Shown: piece after piece, positions 45,620 to 56,914 of the stretch
How positions within the stretch are numbered: position 1 is the stretch's first letter
Layout of the letters: every line of letters starts with the position of its first letter
NCBI RefSeq assembly: GCF_016920785.2
Contig: NW_024609839.1
Coordinates: 27,036,749 to 27,100,748 of the forward strand
Source of the DNA: Ixodes scapularis
Taxonomy: Eukaryota; Arthropoda; Arachnida; Ixodida; Ixodidae
Direction: 5' to 3'
Length of the DNA: 64,000 nucleotides
Position numbers and translations under genes: made by a program
Notes under the pieces: generated by a model
The model's database searches: none
What the model was told of the DNA's origin: nothing
Seen by the model: only the letters and a program-made list of their open reading frames with translations

Positions 45620-47233
45620 GACAAAATAACAACACAAAGACGAGCAGAAGTTGACGAGACGAGTGTCAGCGCTCGTTTCTGCGTCCACCCCCTTCTACTC
45701 ATTTTTTTTTTTGTGCCGTCTTTTTTATAGTTATGAACCAATCACCTGCAGCGCCACATTAATACACGTAGTCATTTTATCGCGTATTTTTTGGAGAGTA
45801 TTACACATATTTTCACTTTGATCATTCAGAGCATGACGCAATTCAACACTAAGAGGCGTTAAAGTAACTATTATCATGTAAGATTTAAGTCAGAACAGTA
45901 AATAACAAAAACACTTCTATAGCCTCAAACCTCAAACCTCAAAGTTACACAACAAAAAGCACGTAAAATCGAGCTGCGCACATCTGCTTATAACTAACAG
46001 CAGTCATCTAAAGAAAAGAAGAAAAACAAACGTCAACAATTGCCTCAAACCAAAACGACACATACTCGAGTGGCCCCATTGCCACACAGCGCGGATAACC
46101 GTAGCAGCCAAGCTCCACGTTAATCTAACCACTCAACCCACGAGCGGCGCTGGACTCCAGAAACACTTCCATCCAGACAAAGCCAGTTAGTACCAACCAT
46201 TTCGCGCACACCGCCTCTAAAATCTTCCACAAATCCCTAATTTTCCTAAAACTATGTCAGCTCCCCAAACCGAAGCCCAACAGGTGTTTCTAAAAGTGAG
46301 GGAAAAACCCGCTTGCGACACCCCCGAACATTTAGAGGCATCGCGGCATCCGACGTGTGCTCAGAGTCAAACGCGACGACCACGTGATCCTCAGCACCAC
46401 TCGCGGCTTGCACAACGCCACGCGATAATTTGCCCCGAGATCCCGCGCCTTCCCCTTCGCTTCCCCAAACTCCCGATCTCCCGCCACTTTCTCCTTCCCC
46501 GAAAGCCTCGCGTCCATTTATCCGAATAAAAAAAAAAGGTTCCCCATCGTCCTTTCTAATCGATGCAAACCCCGTGGATACCACTTTTACACGAGTGCCG
46601 CGAATCCCTCGCAATTATTTAAAAGTCGCCACGCTTTTACCGAGTGTGTTATAGCCCGCCCGGTTCCTAATCGTTCGGGGGGAATTTAACGGGCTCTCGC
46701 CTTTTCTACGTACTCTGTGCAATGCAAACTCCGGTCCGCTTTGAATGTGTAGACCCGCCACGGACAGCAATTATGCCGAGTTACAAATTCACCCCGTTGA
46801 GTTTGCCCGAAGGTTGTGAAGTATTTACGTACGAGCAACTGCAAGTCGGTACCAAAGTACGTTTCCGGTACCTAAGGTACGTACATAGGTAACTGTAAGT
46901 GTGCCATCGGTACAATCATTTACCATGTAACTATACGTGGCTTGCATTGACGTCACATCAGCCCCCATTGCTTTGTACAATGCTCCTGCGCCCGTACCTA
47001 CTGCAGCAAATATTTGGTCCATCAAATTTGGTCTTTCGGAATACCCGGACTTTACTCTTTGCGGCGTGCTATTTGCTATCCTTAATTTAAAAATAGGCAA
47101 TGAGAAAACTCCAGATTCAAATCTCCCCGCACTCTCCGGTGGGGTGACGTTACATGCTGAACAACGTGCCAGTCAAACAGGAAGTCTAAAAAAAAAAAAT
47201 ATTTTCAGCGTTTAGAATCATTTGGCTGACGTG

Positions 47234-47274
<41 letters not shown>

Positions 47275-48710
47275 AGCACTGATTTCACACCGTAAAACTC
47301 CTCGTAACCTCTCCGGGACCAAGCTGTACTGCTCCCATATTACAGCTTATGACGTCACGTTTCATTTGTTCTCAGTAGAGCCTTTCACACTCTCAGATTA
47401 AATATAAAAATTCAATAACTTCGCGGAAAACACATCTTGTGTCTTCCGTAAAGAAGCACAGGACAGCCGTTGTCCTGTCGCATTCTTTACCCGTTCTTCG
47501 TCCCTGTTTATCAGAGGCAGTTTCTCATGATGTTTAACTGTTAGCCACTGGCCCAAATCACCACCCTACATTATGCGAACCTAAGTCACTAGTTTAGATG
47601 CGTCTTTTAATGTGTAGAACCAATATTTAGGTAAATAAATGGCCATCAAAATCTCACCAGAACTCAAATTTAGTGAGAGGAGCGCGGGCCATTCGGTTTC
47701 CGGCCCGTCGTTTCAACATCGGTACTCTCGGTAAGTCCTATACTCGTTAAATTCGAAGTACTCACGAGCTAAAAGCACACTTCGTTCTCACGTGGTTATA
47801 GCCCCCGGCAGAGAGAGATGGCGGTATCAAAGGCGCTCTCGCTCTCGATGCGGGTTCAAACCGCAGCGGCCGCCAGAGACCACACTCGGAGCGGCGATGA
47901 CTAATTGCGAACGAGCCAATTACAATCTCCCCCTCGCCCCCCTCCGTCGAACGAGAGATAAAACAATCATTTCCCCTCGCCGTATCTTCAATTTGTGCGG
48001 GCATACATATTCGTTAGTGTTACTCTCTTTCTCTCTCTTGCTCTCTCTCTCTCTCTACACTCCACAGTTCAGATGGAAACAAGAAAAAAAAAAAATGGAA
48101 CTCATTTATAATTTTTTTTCCTCCGGTTTCAAGACTTTGTTACACGCGTGTGTTAGGCACCCCCAGCGATGTACTCCTTTGTGTTTTGTTAGCGGTTTCT
48201 AAAAAAAAAAAAAAAAAAAAACAGCAACAAAACAACACAAAAAAAAAACACACACACAAAAAGCAAGCGAGGTACTCGCAATTTATATCGCAGGTTGTTT
48301 CGACAGAGATTGAGAATATCTGCCGCCATTGCATTTCTTATATGTGTACACTTCGAGGCAGAAATCTAAATAATTAGATTACTACGATGTCGTTGAGGGA
48401 AACGTTTTCTTTTTTTCTGATAAATAATTTACTAATTTACATCACGAAGCGGTAATATTGTGTTTCTATTCTTAGCCTCAATGTAGTGATTTGGATAACT
48501 TGTTTCATCCCGTTTGATTTCCCATTAATGATTATTTTAAGCGAGAACATAATCACTCAGGGCAATTGTATTTTCTATTTTGTATTCTGTAAGGGGAAAA
48601 GAGGAAGCGATAATAAAACGGGCAGATAAATAACATCCAGCTTGACATGAATTCTTACACAATTTCAACCACCACAACAGGCTTTCTCTGTATTACATGG
48701 CAACTATCTA
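45620..48710. other. Intergenic sequence with poly-C, nothing else recognised
   Basis: Contains the 40-C tract (47235-47274), a GGTACC-rich patch at 46845-46910 possibly from a hAT end, a (CT)n stretch at 48025-48057 and A runs at 48202-48220. Confidence 0.45.
47235..47274 (+). repeat. Poly-C tract, 40 bp
   Basis: Forty uninterrupted C, the longest homopolymer in the window. The minus strand is G40, capable of quadruplex formation. Confidence 0.95.
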
Positions 48711-48788
48711 CGTGAGTAGGGTAAGGTGGGGTAAAATAAGACGCGGGCCAAAATGGCGACAGTTTTTGTTTAGTGCCGTTCATCTACT

Positions 48789-48826
48789 AGGGTACGTTCA
48801 AACTTCACCGAGAGGTGAAGTTTGAA
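48789..48826. repeat. Hairpin ACGTTCAAACTTCACC with repeat copies
   Basis: ACGTTCAAACTTCACC-GAGA-GGTGAAGTTTGAACGT is a 16-bp perfect stem with a 4-base loop. It is followed by ACGTTTGAACGT, CGTACGTACG and a second partial copy CGTTCCAACTTCACCGAGAGGTG at 48858-48880. Confidence 0.9.
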
Positions 48827-49306
48827 CGTACGTTTGAACGTACGTACGTTCAGAGTACGTTCCAACTTCACCGAGAGGTGCTATGACCTGCGAAGTTGGG
48901 GTTGACATATTTAGCACCCACCAAAAAGGCGCAAAATTCAGCGCGAGGATTCGCCTCGAGACCTGCACCCCGGTTGACACCCACTATTCTGCGAAAATAA
49001 GCTTTATGTTTAGTGGTATGCTTTAGCAGCTCTATGCGGACCAAATTTGAGAAATCTGTGGTTGCGTTATTTTAAGAAATAATTATTTACGTCACTGCAT
49101 ACGCGCGGGGAAAAACGCGACAATCTGGCATTCTAGGATGCACATGTCAATAACGCATTAATGCGTATTCTTTTTCTCTCGATGTCTAGGATGGTCCGAA
49201 CGTACAAAAGAAGAACAAGAAGGGCTTAATCGAGCGAAGATGACATAGACAAACCTCTTGAAATCTTCAAGCAACAGCGTCACTCCCTTCGCACTTCTGC
49301 CACATG

Positions 49307-49406
49307 NNNNNNNNNNNNNNNNNNNNNNNNNNNNNNNNNNNNNNNNNNNNNNNNNNNNNNNNNNNNNNNNNNNNNNNNNNNNNNNNNNNNNNNNNNNNNN
49401 NNNNNN
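49307..49406. other. Assembly gap (100 N) with duplicated flanks
   Basis: Exactly 100 N. The 16 bases before it (49291-49306, GCACTTCTGCCACATG) are identical to the 16 after it (49407-49422). Confidence 0.99.
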
Positions 49407-49757
49407 GCACTTCTGCCACATGGCGTACCAAAGAATGTGCTTTAAAGGCGAGCCAAACGACTCGGTGTATGTAAAAAATCACGACGTTACGAAAAAAAAA
49501 GAAAAAAAAAAGAAAACAGCTGGGTTACAGAAGGCGCATTCTTTCCGACGTTTTAAGTTTTAAGGACATTTCTGCTGTACCTGACGTAGGATAGATAAAA
49601 TGAAAGACGCTTACAATTCCCTGTAATGCGAATTAGAGCGCAGCTTTTGAGGAGGAGGAGGAGAGGGTACGGAGGGGAGAGTATTCCCCTCCTCCTCCTC
49701 TGCGTCTCCTCCTCGCCATCCTTGTCCCTTTCCTCCTCCCTTCTCCCTTGTGACCCT

Positions 49758-49795
49758 CGTGACGTCGTACGTGACGTCACATGTGACGTCATGCG
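49758..49795. promoter_or_regulatory. Cluster of three CRE-like TGACGT(C/G) palindromes
   Basis: CGTGACGTCG, CGTGACGTCACATG and GTGACGTCATGCG follow one another within 38 bp. TGACGTCA is the CREB/ATF binding site. It lies inside the pogo-like remnant, so a regulatory role is speculative. Confidence 0.4.
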
Positions 49796-50039
49796 TCCCA
49801 TAATGCAACGCGCGGTTACGCCGACGGCGACGCAGCTCAAGCCGGAAACGAGCGCCGAAGAACTGCACTCTAAAAGGGAACAAGCAGGTCGGAGAGCAGC
49901 ACTGTTTTCACGACATCTCCCTGCAAGGCAAAGCTGATGTTGGCAAAAGCAACTAAGTGCTGACGTTACACTGCCCCCCAAAAAAGAGTAAAATGAAAGA
50001 AAACAATTTTTAGTGTCCGAGTGTTCTGTAGACTGTGCG

Positions 50040-50189
50040 ATGCACACCACAGGAGGCAGGCGGTGCTTGTTATGCAAAGAAATTCGGAGACGAGCATGGA
50101 TCGAGTGCATGGAGTGCAAGGAGTTGGCTCATGAAGAGTGCGTTGAACCTCACACAATGCGTTTCAAGTGTTTGTATTGGAAGAACTGA
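50040..50189 (+). pseudogene. C-terminal zinc finger of a transposase (fragment)
   Basis: The frame reads to a TGA at 50187-50189 and contains CLLCKEI, then WIECMECKELAHEEC, then FKCLYW. The spacing C-x2-C, C-x2-C, H-x2-C, C-x2-W is that of the PHD-like finger closing many arthropod pogo/Tigger-type transposases, where a Trp precedes the second pair (W-I-x-C). The last position, expected Cys, is Trp (TGG for TGC), so the finger is damaged. Upstream DDE catalytic sequence cannot be found. It lies 270 bp from the right terminus of the surrounding element, which fits a 3'-terminal position. Confidence 0.6.
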
Positions 50190-50459
50190 ACGCATATTAG
50201 TTTATTTAATTTTTTTTTATTATACCCAACTACGTTGTATCATTTCGTCCCGTAGGGTGGGGCGAAATTATACATTGTGTTACTTTCAGATATTGTAGTT
50301 TAACCTAATGTTTCGCTTGCTCCACCTAAGTAATAGTTAGTGAGCTTAGAGTCGAGACATCTAAGAATATCCCTTGTGCTGTGTTTTTACATATTGAGGC
50401 AAAAAAAAAAATTATTATTGAAATGAAAATGTTTTGTCTCATTTTGCCCCGCCTCCCCT

Positions 50460-50890
50460 ACTTATCTTCCCCAAATACCATGTGATCTCGCCATCCCAAA
50501 CTGGTCAACTCAAGGCACAAAGCACCCTTCTCAATATGCCATGAGTTTAGCGTTTTTTTAAAACTATTTTGTTATCCCGACAGTCGATTGTCTGTAAAAT
50601 CAAGACCAACTTAGCAATTGCCTTGTAATAAAATTCGATACGTGCAAAGTGAATTATACCGTCTTATATCCTTTTTGAAACACACTGAACTTGCGAAAAT
50701 ATTTTCTAAGTGCCTTTATGAAACACGTACTGGACAAAATAGAGTTCCTCAACTAAGTTCTTTAACCTAATAATTACGCCGTGAGACCTAATTGAGCAGT
50801 TCCAATATATGATTTAATTTTGAGCATAAAGTAATCAAAATTAGAAGTTCATTTCGGATTAACTCCTCACCCAAAATCAGACACGCTATT

Positions 50891-50943
<53 letters not shown>

Positions 50944-51835
50944 AGAGAGAGAGAGGTTTGTTAATTTTGGTGACGTTTATTCTTTGGCCTAACACTTAAT
51001 ATTGTGTTTCTTGAGGGAAAGGTGAGAGGGGGTTCAGTTCCCTCTTAAGAACTGTACAAAAACATTGACAGTTCTTCTTCAAGTTCGTTTCTGGCATTCA
51101 TCGGGGTTACACCATTCAATGACCCCATAAAGGCTAACTGTTCCTTAAAAAAAATAAGATAAAGAAGGAGAACCCAAACATTGGACGAATGCAACTGGGG
51201 CCTCTTAGCGATCCGTCATCTGAGTGACAGGAAAAGACCACGGCACTTCGACACGTCACTTTAAACCCGGTGCCATTGACGAGGCGAGAGGGGACATAGC
51301 GAACGTCCCGTCAATCGACATAACGCGACGTGTCGCCAAGGTGTCGGTCTTTGAAGGTAAAGAAAAACTCTGAGGTACCCCTCCCCCTCCCCCTTCTTTT
51401 TCAGAAAGATTGACGTATTGGAGACGGCCTTTAAACACTAACCTCATTCAAGGTGGAAATATTTCTTTTAGGTCAGGGAACTCCGTAACGGGGAATCAAA
51501 CTGGTGAGTGGTTCTGGAAGTTTGATTAAACATGTTGAAATAACCTGAGACTGGGGTAGAGAAGAAACATCAAAACGTATACAAGGAAGAAAAAAAAAAA
51601 TTATTAAACATGTTCAGTACATCGTGATGAGTTGTGTATGCTATGAGCAGGGTAGAAAAAAAAACTGTTTGAAAAATTGAAAAAAATGAAGTAAATCTAA
51701 ATATTTTGTGTAAATCATATTTTTTATATAAATAAAATCCGCGATCTTAATCACTTCAGCATGAAAAAAGCGAATTTCGTCACTAGCTTTACTCTTTTTT
51801 TTTTCTTGTAAATGGCAGTTTTGTATAAATATTTG
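50460..51835. other. Intergenic AT-rich sequence, nothing else recognised
   Basis: No open frame with a known domain; only the TA/GA microsatellite. Confidence 0.5.
50892..50955 (+). repeat. (TA)n followed by (GA)n microsatellite
   Basis: About 24 TA units, then seven GA units. Confidence 0.95.
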
Positions 51836-51839
51836 TTGT

Positions 51840-52610
51840 TTAATATATTTGTTGTTTAAGAGAGTGTCACGTGCTCAATCGGTGTGTCATACTTATCATC
51901 TAAACAATAATCTCCTCGCTTCAGTGTCTGTTTTCAAATATCTTGGTGTTCATGTAACTTGTAACCTTTCTTGGAAGATTCATATTGAATACATAATTAA
52001 CAGTGCTAACCGTATGTTAGGATACTTAAAAAAGAAATTTTTTCCTCTCTCCGTCTTCATTAAAACTAACCATGTACAAAACCCTAATCCGTCCAAAATT
52101 AGAATATGCTGCTGCTGTGTGGGACCCCGCTCACTCGTCACTAATTGCTCATGTTGAATCCATCCAAAACCGCTCAGCTCGTTTTATATTGACAAACTAT
52201 TATCGCACTGCCAGTTTTACTACCATGAAAAATACTTTAGGTCTGCCGTTACTAACTCACCGCCGAAAAATCTCTCGTTTGTGTCTTTTTTCATTAAATA
52301 TTTCATCAAAATGTTACCCTTCGTCATAAACTAATTACTCCACCATTCTACGTATATGCTCGCATTGATCATAGCCATAAGGTTGGTATTCCAAATTTTA
52401 AAACTTAATTATTTCAATATTCCTTTATGCTACAAACATATATAGACTGGAACCACCTTCCCGCCTCAATTGCTAACATCACTGATATTGCTATGTTTAA
52501 AAATGCTATTACTAATAAGTGCACTTTATAGTTAATATTTTACAGCTCTCTCCCCTCTTCAAAGTATTTACTTTGAGGGCATTTGAAATAAATAAATGAA
52601 ATAAATAAAT
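51840..52610 (+). pseudogene. LINE reverse transcriptase C-terminal part, frameshifted
   Basis: The first frame (51849-52070) carries SVSVFKYLGVHV, LSWKIHIEYI and ANRMLGYLKKKFFP, the conserved block after the RT catalytic core. After an extra base near 52069 the next frame (52072-52329) carries MYKTLIRPKLEYAAAVWDP, IQNRSARFIL and LGLPLLTHRRKISRLCLF. Further decayed homology to the LINE tail (a WNHLP-like stretch near 52447, then FKNAITNKCTL near 52495) is broken by stops. It ends with an AAATAAATAAAT-type tail at 52585-52610. The RT core is absent: 5'-truncated and dead. Probably the same broad LINE type as at 25258-25549. Confidence 0.88.
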
Positions 52611-52619
52611 CTTTATTTT

Positions 52620-53190
52620 CTTTCTATACAAAATAAATGCCCAGGGAAAGTATAAAATGATAGACAAACGATGAATAGCAAATATTTTGGGGATCTTGAG
52701 ATGATAGTGTAAGATATAAATCATCGTGATCAAATCGGCGCGACTTAAATCACGATTTAAATCAGGATCGATATTGAGATTTAAATCATTTTGATTTTCA
52801 TTGTCCCTAGCCCGTGGGACCAACGAAGAAATAAAAATCAGCCAGTAAGGAAGTAGCTAATCTCTTATTGCGGAAGTGTAGAGCCAACGCCACAAACAGA
52901 ACACAAGACTCAACTGACAGCCACGGAACTCCCGGGACATGATTTTTCGTGATCACTCCCCTTGCTTCGGTATTCGTCCTCTTATTGGCGAATGCGGCAA
53001 CCTAATTGGCCACGGAGCCATAATGAGATGTCCGAAACATGCCACCCCCCGCCTTTCTAAGCTATCAGCAGTGCCGTAAGCGTTAGCAAACAAAAGTAAA
53101 AAAAAAAAAAGAAAATTGACAGTCTTCTTTACTTTAAAGTCCTGCAACGCATGAATCGCATCGTAGGGAAATTGGCGAGAGAATCGGTGT
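52620..53190. other. Intergenic sequence, nothing firmly recognised
   Basis: A patch near 52975-53080 resembles the dispersed repeat at 39.0-39.3 kb. Several ATTTAAATCA/TGATTTAAAT motifs lie at 52745-52790. Confidence 0.4.
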
Positions 53191-53191
53191 G

Positions 53192-53745
53192 ACACGTGAC
53201 GTGTATTTTCCGGCTAAATTTAGCTGGGAAACTGAATGTCCGTTTAGGTCACGTGATGTCAGGTCCCGTGACGTCGATTTTCCCCGCTAAATTTAGCGGA
53301 GAAACTGGACTGGTGTCTGGGTCTCTCGAAGCACTAGCCGATAAGAACACCAAAGCACAAATTGCAAAGCAACAGGCGTGAACACGAGGAAGCGTCGCCA
53401 TGCGTCTCTTAGCTGTGATCGACTAACACTGCACATGTCACGTGACGAATCGATTCCCCCCCTCTAAATTTAGCAGGGAAACTGGATTGGTGTTTATGTC
53501 ACAAGACGTGAAATTTACTGCTAAATTTAGCGGGCAACTGAATTGGTGTATTGTAGGTCACGTGACGCCAATTTCCCGCTAAATTTAGCGGGGAAACTGA
53601 ATTGATCTTTCGGCCATAACACATGAATTTTCCTGCTAAATTTAGTGGGGAAACTGAGTTGACGTGGTAGGTCACGTGCCATCGATTTCCCCAAGGTGTA
53701 TAGTTCACGTGACGCCACTTTCACCGCTAAATTTAGCGAAAAATG
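53192..53745. repeat. Array of palindromic TTTCCCGCTAAATTTAGCGG units with CACGTG boxes
   Basis: Seven copies of the palindrome GCTAAATTTAGC (or one-base variants) start at 53213, 53286, 53463, 53520, 53578, 53635 and 53726. The middle four are spaced 57-58 bp. Each is followed by GGGGAAACTGAATTGG-type sequence, and the units are separated by TCACGTGAC palindromes (six CACGTG hexamers, for example 53439, 53561 and 53705). The full unit TTTCCCGCTAAATTTAGCGGG(G)AAA is nearly self-complementary and contains two opposed TTTCCCGC motifs. Open frames here are repeat artefacts. Confidence 0.9.
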
Positions 53746-54054
53746 CACGAACGGACGAGCGGACGGACGAAATTTTGAGGTTGGGGATATCGTTAAAAAG
53801 TATTTCATGCGTTAATACGTTGCCCGTTGTGGTAACGGTCAAACGAGGCGGCGGCCGATTACCGGCCCGAGCCCGCCAGTAATGACGCAGTAGTCTCCCA
53901 CTGGTTTGTGCCTCCTCTGCTCAAGCAGGTGTTTTTTTGTTTTTTTTGTTTTTATCTCGCAGCGATAATGTCTTATGTACACATGATAAAAAAATGTAAC
54001 AACGTAAACAGAATAGAAACCAAAACAAGAAGGTTGCCAGGCTAGACACAACCC

Positions 54055-54076
54055 CCCCCCCCCCCCCCCCCCCCCA
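54055..54076 (+). repeat. Poly-C tract
   Basis: About 24 C. It lies just beyond the purine-rich tract expected at the 3' end of the minus-strand gypsy fragment. Confidence 0.85.
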
Positions 54077-54079
54077 CCC

Positions 54080-55600
54080 AAATCATCCCCCCTCAAAAAC
54101 ATAAAAACCTATTGGGAGGAATGTTTATTTTACAACATAATCTTTGTACAAGTCCGGTTGTGTTCATTCTTTGGTTGATATCCGCGGTAGCTGCTGACTT
54201 TGATAATCCTCCACCAGTTGCGGTGAAGGTTAGTCTTCATCTCCTGGAGGCACCTCGAGCTGCTCCGCAGCTGCGTTAACTTCTTGGGTTGCTGAGGCAT
54301 TGCATTTTCTCGACGCACTTGTAGAGGGAGATGCCACTGGCTGCAGATCACTATGGGAACGACTTGCAGGGGCATGTGCATGGTAGGCTTGACAACTTCG
54401 AAGCGCTCCACCTGTGGTGATATACGAGAACAAAAGAATAGGGCCCTTCCGTGCTATGATTTTTAAAGGCTTATAATAGAAGAGATCACCATTCTTGGAA
54501 TGATGGGCTTCTTCACTCTCACAAAGACACCTGGACGAAGCTTGGGAGTTTTCGCACCTCTTTTCCTTTCTGTGTACTCTCTGGTGAATGTCTACTTATT
54601 TTTTACCCGTTCCCGTAGCTTGACCATCTCTGGAACAAGGTTGACGAAAAACCCTGGGCTAGGCATCCCAACGATGTCAAGCATGATCGGTGGGGCTGGA
54701 CCGTGCAGCTGTAAAGCTGGGGAAACTCTCGTCGTGGCATTGCAGGGGGGTTGGGGGGGGGGGGGGAGGTGCTGCAATATACTGCAAGGTACTCCAAGAC
54801 AGCGTTCTCAAGAGGTCTGTGTTCCGACACGACAAGTTGAACGAAGTCTTTCAGTACCCTGTTGAAACGCTGAATTTGCCCTTTACTTTGCGCATGGTAG
54901 ATAGACGAACAGGAGTGCTTGATTCCTCGCTGCCGAAGAAAATCTTCAAAGACGGCAGATGTAAGCTGAGGTACATGATCTGTCAGAAGTTCATCAGGGT
55001 ATCCTTCACAACTGAAGACAGCAGTCAGGAACTTCACAGCCTCGGAGGTCACGTTCGAGACGACGCACAACTCAGGCCACTTAGAGCAGAGTCAATTAAG
55101 GTGATGGGAAACTTAGAACCTTCCTTTGCCCTCGCAAAGGGGCAGAAAATAACCAAGGCCAATTTTCGCCAAGCCCGTTCAGGAAGTGGAATTGGCTGTG
55201 GAGGTGCCACCGAAGGTTTGGCAGACTTGTCACATGCCTGATAAACGCTGCAAGAGTGGATAGCTTGCTCCACTTGCTTGTCAAGTCCCGGTCACCAGTA
55301 CTGGTTCCATAGCCTTTGCTTAATTGGTTCGAACGATGCCGGTATGACCCTCGTGTGCTGCGTCCAGTAACGTTGATGCCAGCAAGACAGGGATGACCAA
55401 CCGCTCGTCGCACAGCAGCAGGTTCTCCACGAACGCAAGGTCGTCCCGGACATTGAAGAACGGTAGTAGTCAGAGTCGCGTCTGCGCTTGGAAGGCCACC
55501 GAGTCGTGACGTATGACACCACACGCTGGAGCACGGGGTCGGCCTGGCCAGCTTCCTGCAGCTGCTGTTCGTCACGCAGGAGGTCACAAGAGACAAAGTG
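54080..55600 (-). pseudogene. Ty3/gypsy retrotransposon integrase region, decayed
   Basis: Minus strand, several frames. From 5' to 3': the RNase H/integrase linker and zinc region (LQRVVSYVTTRWPSKRR, 55534 downward, then a shifted HTRVIPASFEPIKQRLWNQYW); the Cys region and start of the core (CSVYQACDKSAKPS, PLPERAWRKLALVIFCPF, FPITLID; 55273-55060); the rest of the core (YPDELLTDHVPQLTSAVFEDFLRQRGIKH, YHAQSKGQIQRFNRVLKD; 55070-54780); and a GPY/F-like C-terminus near 54440-54370 (GPILLFSYITTGGALRSCQA). At least three frameshifts are needed. The catalytic Asp of the first core motif reads VIFCPF where DI-GPF is usual. A GAGGGGGGAT purine tract near 54085-54096 may be the polypurine tract. This is a conventional order element, unrelated to the one at 59.9 kb. 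Confidence 0.85.
54757..54768 (+). repeat. Poly-G insertion in the gypsy fragment
   Basis: A run of G (with GGGGGTT just before) expands a Pro-rich stretch in the decayed integrase frame. Confidence 0.7.
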
Positions 55601-56910
55601 CCCTCATCTAATTCTTGAAGTCCAGGTAAAGGAAGTAGAATTCCTTCTTCTAGTTAACTATTCGGGCTAAATTTGGTTTCACTCTAAGCCGGAACGCAGA
55701 CAAATGCTGCAAGATATTCTATCACAAACGCGCAAACTAAACGCACAATATCACCGCGCATTCACTTCATATGCCTGATTTGCTTAGCCGCCAGCAACAC
55801 ACACGCACTGAGATACAACGAATGGGGTGATGTAGCCCTTTTGGCTTCGTTTGATTGTCTCTATTGGCCCGTAGCGCCGGTTGAACTCGTAGGGCGAAAC
55901 AAGATATAGCTCAAGGCATTCAGCTCCTTTCTAATGGCGCTTGTTCCGTCAAGAAAACGCCATTAGAATTCAAAACTCATCTACGGTACTGAAGGGTGGA
56001 AAAAGCCCGTGATCGGTAGCGGCAGGACAACACAAGTAGATGGTATACATTTTTTCAAACATACGCTTAGGCCCAAATAGCCTCATGAATATACATTACA
56101 CAGCGTTCACAAGCTGCGTATCGTGCGTACGGAGCACATACATTTCGTCTCAGTTGCAGTCCGGTTGGCGTCGTCTATAATGACGCGATATTTCTTCTGA
56201 ACTACGACCGGAGCTTGCTTTTTTTCCTCGCAAGACTCGAAGCTAGTTTTCTGTGTTTACTTATATTCCGCTGGAAAGACTGCTTTGGGTTATAAACGGT
56301 TCTCTCATCCAATAGTGCTAGATTTTATAAGACCCGTGACAGAACCCCCCCCCCCCCCTTCCCCAGGATGAAAGAAGAGTGAGTCAAGACAAAAAATAAC
56401 AAATAAACGACGGAAATCAAATTTTGCTCCCAAGACGAGGCGTGGTAGAACTTGAGAGCTCGTTTCTGCTCGTCAATTCATGAAAAGAGTTTGTCTTTCT
56501 AAAAGAAAAAAAAAAAAAACGAACAGTAAATTATGGCAATTGACGTTGACGACAGGCAAAGATACGGTAGCAGGCGGCATAACGAACAACTAGAAACCAA
56601 TACACAAAAAGCTAACAAAGGAACGAACATTTTGTTTTCGGTGTAACAAATAAGAGCCAGAGCAGTTCCGTGTCAAATATTGTCTTCTTCTTGTGTAGCT
56701 GTTTAGGTCTAGTCTCATTTACGGCCTCTCAGCTCTCATAAATGCCAAAAATAAGTCGTGCTCAACAGAAAGAGAAGAACCTACGCGCAGGCGGTGTTTA
56801 AAAAGGATCAGTCAGCCTAATTAAATTTGCGCAAGACCGTGCAGCACAAAACCTCTACTCAGCAACTCGCATCTCGTCGTGTTTTTTTTTTTTTTTGTCC
56901 ATTGACGTAA
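55601..56910. other. Intergenic sequence, small hairpin only
   Basis: TTCTAATGGCG at about 55931 pairs with CGCCATTAGAA at about 55963. A C14 run is at 56345-56358 and A/T runs at 56503-56519 and 56883-56896. No LTR of the gypsy fragment could be delimited here. Confidence 0.45.
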
Positions 56911-56914
56911 TAGT

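Larger units (their letters stand above)
48719..50458 (+). mobile_element. pogo/Tigger-like DNA transposon remnant, about 1.7 kb
   Basis: The left end GGGTAAGGTGGGGTAAAATA (then AGAC) and the right end, read inverted, GGGGAGGCGGGGCAAAATGA (then GAC) are inverted termini with one indel, each bordered by TA (48717-48718 and 50459-50460). Near the right end on the plus strand is a cysteine-rich finger (50040-50189) of the type found at the C terminus of arthropod DDE transposases of the pogo/Tigger group. The catalytic part of the transposase is not visible, and an assembly gap of 100 N interrupts the element. Confidence 0.55.

Noticed and set aside
49158..49563. Open frames running through the N block
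   Set aside because: The N bases give undefined codons; there is no evidence of coding sequence on either side.
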